Below, piece after piece: positions 34,101 through 49,100 of a stretch of 64,000 nt of DNA. The notes below the pieces were generated by a model. It saw nothing but the letters and a program-made list of their open reading frames with translations. It was not told the origin of the DNA and did not search any database. Numbering within the stretch: the stretch's first letter is position 1; each line of letters starts with the position of its first letter. The translations under genes and the position numbers were made by a program. This DNA is from Malurus cyaneus samueli (lineage: Eukaryota > Chordata > Aves > Passeriformes > Maluridae), in NCBI GenBank assembly GCA_009741485.1, contig CM019216.1:44963361-45027360 (forward strand), read 5' to 3'.

Positions 34101-37100
34101 TTTTTAGGAAAACAGGAAGTACTGAAGTATCAAATCTGTTTGTGAATCAGGGTTAGTTCCTAGTTCACCAGCAACTTGTGAAGGGGAAAAAAAAAGAGAA
34201 TTTAAGGCAGTGGCAAATGCAATGAAAAGCGCCTAAGGATTCCTGCTTTGCTCATAGGGAAGAGGTCCCAAGGACAGCAGTTCTGGCCCAGACTCACCTT
34301 CAAAACCTTCGTTGATAACTCCAGATGATGCCACTTTGTTTTCAAGACAGTGGATGAAGGAGAGTGGAGATTGTCTGATCTCTTGCAGTTTGTCTTGAAT
34401 ATAAGAGAAAGTAGGTCTGTTGTGAGGTTCTTGGGACCAGCACCTTGTCATTAAATCACATCTGGAAGAAAAAATTTAAATGCAAACAATAAAGAGAATC
34501 ATTAACCTCAACAGATACCATTAAACATCTGAGAAGCAAGTTTGGCCTGAAAACTTTACTGTCTTGTACAAAGCTTATCATCAGCTGCTGAGGGAAGGGA
34601 AAACAAATTAAAGACAGGTGTCAGGAGTAATCACTGTGAAACTTTTTAATTTTTCAAAGATGGGTATTTTTGAGTTAGGGAGCAGATATAACATTAAGAA
34701 AAAACCAACAAAACAACAAAACCATATTTGCCATTAACATCTACTCTCACCAAAGAAATCAGGAATGCTTTCTAAGTAAGCAGACCAGGAAGAAATTCTC
34801 TNTAAAAGGAAGTGTGAACCAGAAATAAACCTGAAGTTTTCAACTTATTTAATTCTCCTTCAAATCAAGCTACCTCAAATCTAGGAGAAGTCCAAGGCAA
34901 ATCTTCCAGCACAAGGAGAGTTAATTTTGACTTTTACCTTCAGACCAAAACAAATAGGAATAAGTTTTCCCATCAAAGGCAAAAATGGTATGGATTTCCT
35001 CTGGGTGTGGGGATTTCAGCCCACCCTGCACAACACTGTCACTGCCATGTAAGGGAAAATTTCACCTCCTGTTTGTCTAAATGATAGGGTTGGTTTTTAT
35101 TCCTTGCCCAAGGTGAGTTTATACTACACAAAACCAAATCCTACAAAAGCCAGGGGGAGACAGGCTGAAAACCAAAACACAGCCAACACCTGGACATGTT
35201 AAGTGTTGGGAGTGGAAAGAGGTCTCAGAGTCTCAAAACCAGAGAGCAGCCAGTGAAAGGCTGGTTCAGGAAGCTGCATCTGGAATGTGGAGCATTTACC
35301 TCTAAGCCTTAAGTTCAAACCCTCCCCGACAAACATCCTCCCAGACCTGCTGCTATGTGATACCAGGCGTTAATCTGTTATGTGAAATGAATTGGCTTGC
35401 TCAGATCCTCGCTTATTCATCTTAAAAAGATGACTGCCGTCCTTCACCACGACTGGGTATTTCAAAAACTCTTAGTGGCAGCTGAGAGGCATCTCTTGAC
35501 TTCTTTTTCAATTAAATTTTTCATTAAAATATTAATGTTTTGTGAGAAAGGTAGTAGAAAAATGGTTTCAATACCACTTTTCATCAACCTGTATTCTTGT
35601 GGTTTTCAAGTTGAGCAGAGCAATTCTGGTTTCTTCAAAAGAATTCCAGGAAACTTTGAAAATCCGTTTTAAGAATCTAAAAAGTAGTAGTGGCTTCCTA
35701 ACAGTCTGAATCACTTAATCTGCTTATTTTCAGGTGTACTGGTTATTGATGACACTGGGAATATAGAAGGAAAAGGACTGAATAGGACTCAAAATAAGGT
35801 TAAATAACTAAAAATAGGGGTTTTCTTCTGCTGCCAACAAAGTGTCTGTCACACTGAATTTGGGCCTTGGACACTGGAAGCCAAACATTCTGTGCTCTGG
35901 TAGGAACTTGTTGGTAGGATATCCAGGCAGAAAACAAGTTCAGGGTCTGTGCTTCACCAGCTTTGCACTTGGGCTCTCATGAGCAGAGCCTTGTGGAAGA
36001 AACAGCTAGCTACAGAGGAAGAAAGAAATGGGAAATGATGCATAAGCCACAGATTAATAGAATGTTTTGGGTTGGAAGGGGCCTTCAAGGATCATCTAGC
36101 CCAAACTGCCAGCCATGTGCAGAGGCATCTTGCACCACATCAGGCAGCTCAAAACCCACCCAACCTGGCCTCAAGGAGCTTCAGGGATGCAGCATCCACA
36201 ATTTCTCTGGACAATCTTTTTCAGTGTTTCACCACCCTAATTGTAAAAGAATTCTTTCTTATATATGATCCAGAATTACCCTCTTTTCATTTATGAAACC
36301 ATAATATCACAAATATGGATTATCAATATTTTTGTATTCCTATGACCAATCTCTTTCTAAATAAGTATTTTTCATTGGACAATCTGCTTTACTTAGCTGT
36401 TCAGTTTTGCTGTGGAGTAAGGATATTCACTTCAGCCAAAACTGTAATTCAATACTGTAATTTTCTCATTTTAATTATATTCCATATTTTTATTCCCTAA
36501 ATCAAATTACTTAGTTATTAGCTTAAAATATCATTACTAAAGAGAACTGGTATTTTTCACAAAGTGTTTAATTCAGATAGGGTCTAAGTTTCTAATGATT
36601 TAAATTTTCATGCTCTCTTAGAATATATCTGCAAATTCTGCATGTACAGCTATTTGTGACATGACATTTAGATTTTGAGGCATGCTGTGACATCCAAAGT
36701 TTTAAGTTCTATGTCACAAACTTCCACTAGCTCTGAAATGCATGAGCATGAGACCAGTCAGGAGAATGAAAGCCAGGTTATCATGCCAAGACACAAATGA
36801 ATGACAGATTGAATATATTTGTATATTTTTTGGGAGCCAAATATGGGTTAGAATGTAGTCCATCACTTGAGAAAGAGATTCAGAGGATTACCCTTCTTCA
36901 TGGGGAAAGTCTTTCAGGAAAAAAATGAAAAATAACATCAAAATAGTATATCACAAGGTTCCAAACACAACTTCAGCTAAAGGTTAATATGTTAGGTTTA
37001 AGAACTAACCTTTACACTAGATGTACAGCTACACTTCACACCTGTGTTTTATCTGGGGGCAACAACCATATGTCCAACAGAGCTGCTTATGTGGTGCTAG

Positions 37101-40100
37101 TTAGAATTTGAGAGCCTGGAAAAGCAACAAACTAATATTCAGTATCTGATACTGGAGGCCCAAAGTGAACATTCCTGAAATGCACTATAGTGCACGGAAG
37201 TTGCAGGCATTACCAGTTTGTTCTCACATGAAATGAAAAATACGATTGATGTGTGATTTTCTGAGAAAAGGGGAAAATTTGTTCTGATGAAGAGCCTGTA
37301 TTTTCATCTGCAGCATTCTGTGCAAGGCCTTTTTCTCTGCCACTCTCTTAATCCCTCCAGGGGATCATCCCCAGAAAAAAAAAAGAGCAAAAAGCTTTTA
37401 GTTACAGAATGAAAATTTCTTCATCAAAGTCAGTTGTGTAAGTTTGTAATGGGATTGAACATTCAGCAAGACTGCAACTTCAAGCCAGCAAATGCCCTGG
37501 TGCTTTCACAAATTCCCTGAACTGTAACCCACAGCCTTTGAGGATCTAGGATAAATTAGCTCAGTCCAGTCCAAACCTTGGTGTTCTCTTGTGTGCAAGC
37601 CTCACATCCAGGTGGCTGTGCCAGACGTGGATCTCTGACTGCAAATGTAGTTAAGACCAATTCATATTTCAATAAATGTGTCTTATTTATAGATGCCCAA
37701 GCTAATTTTTTTTAAATTTATTACCAAGCTTTACCTAGCCACACTTCTCTGGGGAAAAGCAGTTCCTGGAGTAACAACTTGTGGAGGCAAGGGGAAGAAT
37801 TCCACCCCCTAAAAAAAAAAAAAAACCCAAACAATCCCATTTTCTTTGTGCCTTTACACCCCAAGGTTTCTGTGGCAGCCCTACTTGCACTTGCAGTGTA
37901 AGCCTACCACAGATTCCTAAACACTTCTCAGCTGAAGTACTTTGGCCTTTGAACTCTCTTCCTATCAGGGATGGTTTGTTTTGTCAAATGACAATGAGCA
38001 AGCCAAAGTGCCGAAGAGACAATTACTGACTGCTGATGTCCTGATGCAGGTTCAAAACCACAAGGAGGGAAGCAGGAATGTCAGGAATCCCAGCATGCCA
38101 TTAATGACCTAGCAAAGCAGCAAAAAGCTGTTTATGTTACTGACAGAAGCTGCATGCAGGTGCTGAGTGTTCACCAAATGAGATAAAAGATGGTACAAGA
38201 GTCTAAGCTCATCAGCTCCTTGGCTTTCAAAATTTACTACTAGGCACTGATCCTACAAGTTACAACAGGCAGACCAGAATTTAAGCCCTATCTGCTATGC
38301 CAAAATCAAGATCTGGGACCTTAAAAATTATTTTCAAGTGAAGTTTTCTTGATTTTTCTGAAGATCTGGTCATTTGTTTTGAGGTAATTTATGAACCTTT
38401 GCATTAATTTGAATGTCAGACTAGTACATGGATATAGCTTCCTCCTGTGTTTTTTTTTTTATTCACAGGACAGCTGTCAGAATTTTTTTTGGGAAACCTT
38501 TCTCAGAATAAAATATTAAAATTAAAATGTCTCTAGAAATTTTCTCTAAAAAAAATGAGAGGTCTTCCTCTGTTATTAAAACAGATCTATTCTCTTCAGT
38601 TCTTCAGTTCCTCCAAGTGCTAAAGCTTGGTTTTGGTTTTTTTTCCTTCGTGTTTTTTACTGCTATATGGTATTTCAGCTCTATCTACATAATGATAAAT
38701 ATTGACCTTCTCTTGCACTCAGAGCATGGTAATTGGTGTAGGATCTATCATGGAGATATTGGCTTGCTAATCACAGAATTATTATCAAGTCTTTTACTCA
38801 GGAAAAAGAATTGTTACAAGAATTGTTCCGTTTCAGTCGCCTTTCCTATTTGCAGCTGTCATGTGCGTTGCTGTGATTGCTTATGCAGGGTAAGGGATAA
38901 AGAAATTGAGACGTGAAAATTAGACAATACTGAGTGATTGTTGAGCTCATGTTCCTCTTTCTCCTTTATACACCTCTGGTCAGTATGGGTTTGATCCACT
39001 TGTATTTATTTTATTCTGTTAATTGCAAGAGTTTTGCAATTAAGCCTGAGTTTTTGTGCTCAAGAGACAAACAGAAATTGAAGTATTTACTTATCCAGTC
39101 CAGCTAAGGACTAATCAGAAGTGCAGACTTCCCTTTTCCTGTACTGTTTCAGCTTTTCTTATAGGGTGTTTTTGAGTTCCCTTCTACAAAGGGAACATAT
39201 GTTCTGATATTAGCCTAATTCCTGCAGCGAGCATTGAGAAAGAGTTTTATCCACTGTCACAGACACCTGGTGTACAGAAACCAGAAAAAATTTTCTTAAA
39301 GCCTTCTTAACCTCTACCCAGTACTTTCAGGTAGTCTCAGCCTGTTTTCACACTACTACCAGAATCACACCTTAGGTTCTCATTCACAGGCTGCACTACT
39401 GGGTGAATAAGTAGTCAATAAATAAAACTTGGTCAGTTTTATTGGAAACAAAAGTGGAGGATGTTGGGCTCTGCATGGGCATGACTAACCTTCAAAATGA
39501 TAACCACCTGGCAAAAAACCTCTTGCTTCTTATAAACATTATCAACAATATTTAAGCAAAATTAACTTACAGGTCATTGGGACAATTGTTTGGAGATTCC
39601 AGCCTTCCTCCTGATCGTACATGGTGTAAAACTTCTGTATTGGAGAAACCTGGATACGGCTGTTGACCCAAAGTTAATGTTTCCCACACTAGTACTCCAA
39701 AAGCCCTGAAAAACACCATCAAAAAAAAAGAGAAAAAAAAATTAATAACTCTAGTCATCATGCAATCTCCCTATCAACCTAAGAATAAGACTCAGAAAAA
39801 TTAGGAGTGAGAAGACTTAATTATTTTTGTCCCTAAGCCAGCCTCCGGAAGAGCTGATATAAATGTGTAGAACTGAGACACTGTCCCAGTGAGATAGGAC
39901 ATCTCCTCACTGAGATGCAGCTCAGAAGACACTGAGTGCCCACATCTTCCCTGGGCAACACCCACGTTGAGCATGTCCTCATTAAACAAGTGGTTAGAAA
40001 TCTCTAGAGGTGTGGTTTAAAATGGAGAGAGACAAGTTCTTCTAAGCACCACTTGTGGAGCAATCATCACCTCATTTGGTTTGGCAGACAGTACTGAACA

Positions 40101-43100
40101 ACTTTCTTAGATAAGTGCAAGAGTAGCAGTCAAACAGATGGGGCAGGAGCTGGGGACTAGGACAAGACCCATGGGCTGAGCACCTGTAGGCACTGAAATC
40201 TAGACTTTGAAATTCAGGTTTCATGGATCTGATTTAGTCTGGACTTCTTTTTTCATGTCTCCTGGCAGTGGATCTCTGTTTCTTCACCATAAATTCAAAG
40301 CCACTCAAATACACAGTTGTAGCAAACCTTCACAGCAAAGTACAGTGACCTTCCCCTGATGATGCTGGAAATTCTGGTCTTCAAAAGAAAGAAGACACTA
40401 GAAGAAGGTGAAACTGTAAGGACAAAGTATTTGGGTGTAGGAAGGAAATGCCAATAAACCTAATGGAAAAAAAAATTAACAGCATGCAGGCAGTCAATTC
40501 ACTGCCCAAACAACAACAAAAAAAACCCCATTGCAACTGTGGGCCTGGTACAATTACAAAATTGTTTGAGTGACATTAGTTCCTTCCAGCCAGAATCCAA
40601 AGCTAGTGCTCAAAGCATAAAGAAATATATCCATGAACTATACCGTCGTGGTGTTAAATTTTTCATTAGATCCTTAAAATTTTGCTTAGGAGGAAATCTG
40701 TTCTAGCCTAAAAATTATTAGAGATTACAATATGCACCTTGTAATTCCTCCTATAAACCAATATTTTCTTGCTGTGGGATTTAGTATGGTCATCCCCACA
40801 GCTGTGGGACTGCTGTAACTCACCAGACATCAGAGCGGCTTGTAAAGACACCATCAATAAGACTTTCAGGAGCCATCCATCTGACAGGGAGCAAGCCTTC
40901 TCCTCTTTTCCTGTAATAATCATTTTTATAGACATCTCTGGCAAGTCCAAAATCACCAATCTTTACTATTCGGGATGAGCTGTCGTATTCCTTGTCAGAT
41001 ACAAGGCAGTTGCGAGCAGCCAAGTCCCTGATTTTTAAGGCAAAGGAAAGAGGATGGAGTTAGCATTGCAGAATAACTCAGGGCTGTTAAGTCATCTGGT
41101 TCAACCCCCTCTTCAGAGCAGTTTGCTGTAATTTCTTTTGTTGCAAGTTTTCTTAGAAGCCTTTCGTTTCTCATCTTTTCCCTGTACCTCTCTGAGAAAA
41201 GTCTGTGTCCTCTAAAGCTACCCATTAAGCAGATGAAGACAGCACATGGTTCTCTCCAATTGCCCTATTCTTTGCTGCATGAGATACGATTCTTGCCTTG
41301 GGTGCAATAAGTCTAGATCTTAGAGTTTAGATCTCAGAGCAGCCCATCATTTTGTGAGAGAACTGTAAGTGATATTTGGCAGAAAAACAAAGCATTAGAT
41401 TTTATTCCAGTGCTCTCCCCTTTCCTGTTTCATTGTGACATTATTCCAGGCATTTTTTTCCCGAGTAAGATAATTAGTCCCAATAATGTAGGTAAACCTA
41501 CAGTAGGGAAGACTAAGGAAATAAGTTCTGTACCTGTGTATAAAATGCATTTTCTCTAAATAGACACAGCCTTTGCAAACATCCAAACATATATCCAAGA
41601 GGTCAGTCACGGTCAGTAAAGGGCTCTGGAGCTACAACGAGCAAAGACAGAAGTTAGCCAGGTCTTTCAGCTTTACCAATTGGGAATTACAACCTCCCTC
41701 TGCAAGATGGTATGGTTTCCCAAAACAGTCAAAGCACAGTGCAAAATCTCTCTATGTCAATAGAATGAATGCTAATTTGAAGCAGGGCAAATTGCCAAAT
41801 CACTGCACTGTAAGGAAGGTGAACACATCCTGTTTGACTTGCAGCTAAGAATACCCTAGGACTTTTAGAATCGTGGAAGAAATGGGATCCTGAAATTTCC
41901 TCCCACTATCAGATCAGGTTTGGTTGTTGCTGTATTAATCAGTGCAATATATTATTCAAGTAGAACACAGATATATGCATTTCATTAGAATTCAATGCTG
42001 ACTGTGGCTGCATGATCTGATCATGTAAATCAACTATATAATTGCTATAATGCTGTCAAATTTCATTACTGAGTCCTTTTGACCTTCAGTCTTACCATCT
42101 ATATTCTTAATCCACATACTAACTATAGAAAAATTTACTTCTTTTCTCCTCTTTTCTTCTAAAGAATTAGAAGATACAGGCACAGGGACAGTATGTTCTG
42201 TCCCTGTATATAATATGGACAATGCCCCTCACATTAAGGATACTTTGTTGTTATTCAAAGACCAAAAAAATAACCCTCTATGATGCCTAACATGACCACC
42301 ATTATTTATTATCACTTTCAATGAGACAGTTCATGATTTTCACAGTGAGAAATCCAGCAGATTTCTCACGACTGAAACCACAATTTTGGCCAGTGAACTA
42401 ATGACATTCAGTCTTCTTCACAGCATCACTGATTGCAAGATCAGCACTGAACACTGAGGTCCCAGGGCGTCAAGGAAAAACCAGGTCAGACCTTGCAAGT
42501 ACAGAAACAGCTGAACATCAGTATGGACTTCTAGAAAGGGGAAAACTGAGAAATTGAGGGCAGTTACAGATTAAAAGTATGAGTCTCATGGGCTTTACCT
42601 TTTTCTTTCTGGCTCCTCGTAAATAGCTAAGTAGATCCCCTCCTTCCATCAGCTCCAGTATAAGATACTGAGGTTCATTTAAGAGACACACACCAAGTAA
42701 CTTCAGAATGTGGGGATGATTAAATTTACTGAAGAGAAGGAAACAACTGTAAGATTACATATGAGAAACCCAGCTGCTTGATAGCCAGTCGAGTGTTTAT
42801 GGTTGCAAGCAATGAATGAGCAGTTTGCCTTTACAGTCCTGCATCTATGAACAATAAGGTTCAGTAGCTCACAGTGCCTGGATTTTCTCAGTCATGGGGA
42901 GAGTTCAAGGACATCCTTCCAAAATACAGGCTGACACTGTCAGTGCTGACAGGCACTCTAATATTTAAAAAAAAATATGCTCACATATTAAAAAGTGCAC
43001 TTCATCATATTTCCAGGAAACAAAGAAAAGCAGCCAAATGGCAATTTCTTCTAGGAATAACATGATTCATCAACTGTACATTAAAGGCATCTATATTATT

Positions 43101-46100
43101 TTAATAGAGTATTTTTACTGCTATATTCACAGTAGAACTGCTGATTCAGAGAAATCTACGAAGGTAAAAGCACGAAGTGCAATATGTGATTTTCACAGTT
43201 CAGAGGGGAACATCTTTTCACAGTATATTTTCAAGAGAAACAAAACACACATGAGAGTTACATCTAGGTATATTAGCAATTATCTGTATGTATCTAAGAC
43301 AGGGATTACCACAGAGCAATCAGTACTCTCAGTGTAGTACGTATTCTTCAAAAATTAAGAATATTTATTGTCTCTATCAGTATCTGCGTTTTCTCAATCA
43401 GTTTGCTTGTATTACAAAATGTTTTTTCCCTTCTCACTGCTCTGTGAAAGCACTTGCACAAGCAGTCAGAGAAACTTGACTCTGTTGGGAGAGCTGATGG
43501 TGTCCAAAATGCTGTCAAATGCAGCAGTGTAAACAAACAAATAAAAGAGAGGGACATTTTCCTTCTAATCTCTTTCAATTCACCTAATCTCAGGTGTGGC
43601 AAAGACTCTAGTAAAAAGTGTGATTTAGATTTTGACAGTTCCCCCCGGCCCCTAGCTCAGACCTCTCAATCAGACAGACTTTGACACTTTCAGAAACAAA
43701 AAGGGGAAGGAACACCTGGCACTTTCCTTGCACCCAATGCAGACCTTTCTCTACTGAACTGTCATTCCTTACTTCCCAAGGGATGGGACAGACACAAGAA
43801 TTTCCTACATGTATTTGCACACAAATGACTCACCAATAACCAATATCAAATGACTTTTTGAAATAGAGGCATCTCAATTTTCTCTTTGCTGCAGAGTGAT
43901 AAGAAGGAACAAACAGTTCCAGCTTACCTGAGCCAGCTTGCATAGCATTACAATACAAATTTTAATGAGCATCCAAAAAGGCCAGCAAAATAAAAGTTGT
44001 GCTTATATATCTTACAACTTGCATCTTATATATCTTATCTGTTTGTAAGCACACAAATGCTCAATTATTTTTCCTTTCTACCCTGGGTTTCATGTATGAG
44101 ATCTCACAGATGAACCTGAAGCAAAATCATTAAACCCTCCATGAGGGAATTAAATAATTATTTTTATTCATATTAAAAAATTGAAATATTCAAAGAATGT
44201 GAAATATACATTATCATTGTTGTTGTTATTGTTGTTGCTACTGCTGTTGTTTAAAGGCTGTAGGGATTATGCAATACTTCAACATTTTATTTCTGATTCA
44301 TTGCATTGGTACATACAATGCATTCTGATTCATACATATGGGCCCATGTCAAAGTTTATATTTAAACGCAAAAAAAATTAAATTCTTCCAGGATTTCTGG
44401 ATTTGGATTATTATCTGCAACAAGAAAGCAGAATTGGGGGAGTTTCAGAGACTTTAACTATGGGGTCATATAATTTCCATACTACACAGGAAAAAAAGAC
44501 CTTAACTGGGTTTATAATTGCTAGGTAGACTGAAGGTAGATTATAAGAAATTTACACACAAATCCTAATCAATAATCTGCACTTTAATGACATGGTTGAA
44601 TTTTGGTTTTAACAAGCCTTTCACTTCATTCAATTGCAGAATATCAAAAAGGGCAAAAAATTCAAGACATTTTTTAAAAATGTGTAACCACAAAAAAATT
44701 TGAATGCTGTGAAAAGAAATTTCAAATTTAAGAACACCATGTTTTCTGTTCAGGAATAAATCCCTCATTTGAAAAAAAAATTACTTCTAACTTCTGCACT
44801 CATGAAGTAAAAGTCAGAGATGTGCAAAAGTGCATCTGAAAATTAAAATATGCTCAGTCTTTTGCTACCAGTTGAAAACTTCATTTGAACTCCTGTTGGT
44901 TTCTGGGGACACTCTAGAAGATCAGATTTCCAGGTGAAACACAAACCATATTATGTTAAATTCTTGCAATGGTGACATGCATAGTTTAACTCTACCTTAA
45001 TAGAAGAGGTATGTGGCAGCCCCTAGTGGCACATTTTAAAAAATATTTCCCACAGTAAATTACAACTTTAAGGCATACGTTTGTTCTGATTTGTTTCTTT
45101 CAGTAAAATGGGATCAGCTAAATGTTGTCCATTGTACCTGTAACAACTCATGTGGTTTTAGGGGAGAAAAGACACTGAGATACATGAGTACCACCCCAAA
45201 AAATCCATCATATGAGCATACTGAACTTGAAGTTTATTTTGTAAATTTTGTTTATCAGATTTATAGCTTTAGTTCCATAAGATTCATCAGCAGTGATTTA
45301 CTTGTTAGGCAAAAGCAGGAAAACACCCCAAATATGGAACAACAATCTATTTCAAGTGCTGCTTTCATTCCTCTGTAAGGCCACCACCTTGGCATGGCTT
45401 TGAAGGGTGCCCCAGTGGCAAAGCTGTCCCTACCTCATCAAGTGAGCCTCCTTCAAGAATTCACTCTTCTCGTGGTCTGTCGCGCCCTTCTTCAAAGTCT
45501 GCTCAACAGAAAGCACAACTGTAGCAATACTTTTGTCATCACGTGGCACTCAAATTAAAAAATCAGACACAAATGTGGCCTTAAATACACATTATTTTCC
45601 AGAAATCATTACAAGGAGACAAGCTCAGCTTTGAGAGTCTTGCAAGAAACATTGCAAGGCAATACCCAGATCAGCCAACCCCCATTTCTCATGTAAAACC
45701 TCTGAGACAGATCCCTCTGCTGCCATTCTGCTGCCAAAGAAATACACGGCTGTGATTACCTTGACTGCTACTTTGGATTCTCCACTTCCATCTGCCAGGA
45801 TATCAACTGCAGTCCCTTCATACACCTCTCCAAATGCTCCACTTCCTAACAATTTGTGCAAGTTGAGCTTGTCCCGAGGGAAAGCTGGCAGTGATTCAAT
45901 CTCTGCTTGAGAAGGAAGAGTGCTACAAAACAGCAATACTAGTCACTTGTTCATACCTGGGAATGCCTGAAATTTTATTACAATTCTTCCTCAAATGAAG
46001 CTGGAACTATTTGTCTCATCAGCTATGTTGAAGGGGAGGTGAAGTGAGGCCTGGAAATTTTGGAAGTTATTGGAAAACACCAGGTCTTCTTCCTTCCCTA

Positions 46101-49100
46101 TGCACTCGTGTTTCTTCCCCCAGTGACAAGAAGGATGGGCTGGGGGTGATCCAGGCTGGGCTGTGTGCCAGGGGGTAACATGACAGGGCATCCTTTGGGG
46201 TAGACCTGCCCTGCAGCCCTCAACTCCACCTGGAGTGTCAGGAATGAGTGCCCTCATGAAAACTGGTCCAGGGAAGCCCTGTCAGATGCTTTTGTTCTGA
46301 AAATAGATTTGGTCTGCGGACATACCGTACAGCATAACAGGCATTGGCTAGTCCCACTGTGTCAGCCATCCCCCTGAGCTGGGCTAGTTCTTTATCTTCC
46401 TTGATAAACACTATCTGTCCAGGCAAGGCTTGTTTTCTGGATTTCAGTCTTTGCTTCCATGCTGGAATAGAAAAGGAGACAGTTAGGTGTGTCACTCAGA
46501 GCATCCCAGTGTGTGAACAGGCTGAAAGGCTACAGATTTTATGTTATTCTGATCAGCATCACCTCCAAACAGCTCATGTAAGCAAGTTATTTCCATCTGA
46601 CATTTTTTTCCCACAAAACGCAGACAACTCCTCACTGAGCTGAGAACTCAGGTATCCATTTCTGTGTGCAAAAAAGACCCCAGAGAAAGGATGAGGAGTG
46701 AGAGGACAGGACTATCACAAGTGGACATTTATAGGGTAATCATTGCATCCTTTCTTCAGGGACAAAGCTTAAGAGAAAGTACTAAACTTAAGAATTGCGA
46801 GATACAAGTTTTATGAGACGCACACAAACATTAGAGCTCCTTAAGCACTCCTGTTCTCTCCCTGCAGGTAATCAACAGCAAGAAATGACTGAGGATGGAG
46901 TGAATTTCTATCCTGTCCTTGATACCAGAAATATAATCAGCCATCTCTAGGACCTCAAAGAATGAGAATATGCAAATTCCTGCCAGCTTCCACCCTAGGG
47001 GTCACTCAGCATTTCCCCAAATCTGGAAGCCAAACATTTCCCACCACCTGAACTACCTTTTACTGAGGCCTGGCAAACCAAGGGTAAACAAAAAACATAG
47101 TCACATACCAAAACCGAACAGAATGACCACAGCCAAACTCAGCACAACAACTCCAATCACAGAAGCAATGGCAATGATGGTGCCCGTGGAGATCATATTA
47201 TCTGTTAAAGAGAAGGGGGAAATTGCTCAGTGACTGAGCATGCATGCAATATCAGTCCCACGGAGTGGAACACACCTCAGCTCTCTTGTAGGCTGTTTGT
47301 GGGTGTGCATTTGGTCAGACTAATCCTTCTCCCCAGACCTGAGCCATTCCTGCAGTGGTGACCTGCTCTATGTGCAGAAAGAGAAAATGTTTGACTGCTC
47401 AAGCTGGGATTTCCAAAAGCACGCACAAAGTGTAAGTCTAACGTTCTGGCTCAAGGCAAGAAGTAATTCTCACACCTTTATCCAGTGTATGAGTTTGTCT
47501 TTTTCCAAGAATCACATCATAAAGCAGAGTGGCAGAGTCACAAACTGGTATAAATGTGTAGAAGCACTCTTCAGGCCTGTGCAAAAGAGCCTGGATGAGC
47601 ACTAGCAGCAGGGGTCACCATAGAAATATCAACATTTATTACCCATTGGACACATTACCTTTGCAGGAATATCGTTATTATAATAGTCAGTCTCTGTGCA
47701 TAAACCGGTACGATTATTTAGAATAACAAAAAAAAAAGATTAACAGAATACAGAATTACAAGACATACCTTTACTCAAAATTATATCCGTGCTGATGTCA
47801 CTGTATTCACCAAGTCCCAGCACATTTGCAGCTGCTGCTCTGAACTGGAAAGTTCCTTCTAAGTTCTTGTTCTTCCATGTGCAAATACTGCCACAGGAGC
47901 CATTGTAAACCACCTCCCATGTGGACTTCATGTCGGTGGTGTTGCCAAACTGTTTCCTGCAACAGGCAAAGCTCAATGACAAAGGTATGTCATTAATGCC
48001 ATGAGGGCAGTTTACCCCCATTCTTTGCTTCATTTCCATGGTTTTCACATTTGTCTGCCTGCATGAAACCTCGGTCTGGTTATGGGATTTTGGCTAAAGA
48101 GAAGAAAATTGTGTCATATCATTTCAGCAATGCTAGGAATCTTTATCTTGGCATTGGAAATGAAATACTAGAACATTTTAGACACAAAAACCTGTTCAGT
48201 ACATGCCTCATTCACCTGTTTCAGCGTATGCCTCACAGCCAAGATTTCAAAACTTTCTATTTTTTTCCCAAAAATACCACATTTATTTTTTCTACTGTTC
48301 TAGAGGTTTTTTGCTCTCCCAGACCCCAGTAATTCAGTGTCTCTTGTGCATTAGGTTTCACAGGTTAAACAGGAAGCAAGTCACTGTCAGTGAAGACACC
48401 ATTCTTTACCTAGCCACTTTCCTGCAGTATCTGCTGACTGCTGGGTGTGTTTCTTCCTTTCCCTGTTGGTCTAAGATTGATTGCTCACAATAAATTCAGA
48501 GCTGATTATTCACCAACCAAAAGAAGACCACATACTTAAACTTGAAAGGCCGTATCTGAAATATCATTTCATGTCACACAACACCGTAATATATCATGTG
48601 AAATGACCTTCATGAGTATGTCACTCATTCTTCCAACACACTTTAATGAAGAATACAGGTCAAACACTTCTAAACCAGAAAAATGGGAAATCTATATGTT
48701 CATGTCCTTTGTGTGTACATGTTGCCACTAGAGCTGTATGAAAAGCAGAGGCCACTCAAAAGGAATAGGCAAATATTTTCAGAATGTTGTGCAACTGGCC
48801 TAACATTTTTCTACCTTATGTGAAATTCACTCAAAAACATCAGCATGTGTACATTCAAACTGCAAGAGAAGAGCTTATTTCATTGAAATACCACCTCAAT
48901 GATGCCTCATGATTCCAGAGATGAATAAGATGCTGGCATCTGGAGCACACAGCAGCTAATGCACAGCCTGGCACCATCCAAGGAACCGACATTTCCTTGC
49001 CCATCTGCACCAAGTCAGGCACAGACTGTCTCTTGGCATACCAAAATTATTATTTTCTCAGAGCATGCAGTGCTCTGGATGCTCACAGTGCTCCTGGATG

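Noticed and set aside
41060..41240. Possible further CR1 remnant (TCATCTGGTTCAACCCC and a later CTCTCTGAG)
   Set aside because: Only two short matches to CR1; too degraded to call without a database search.
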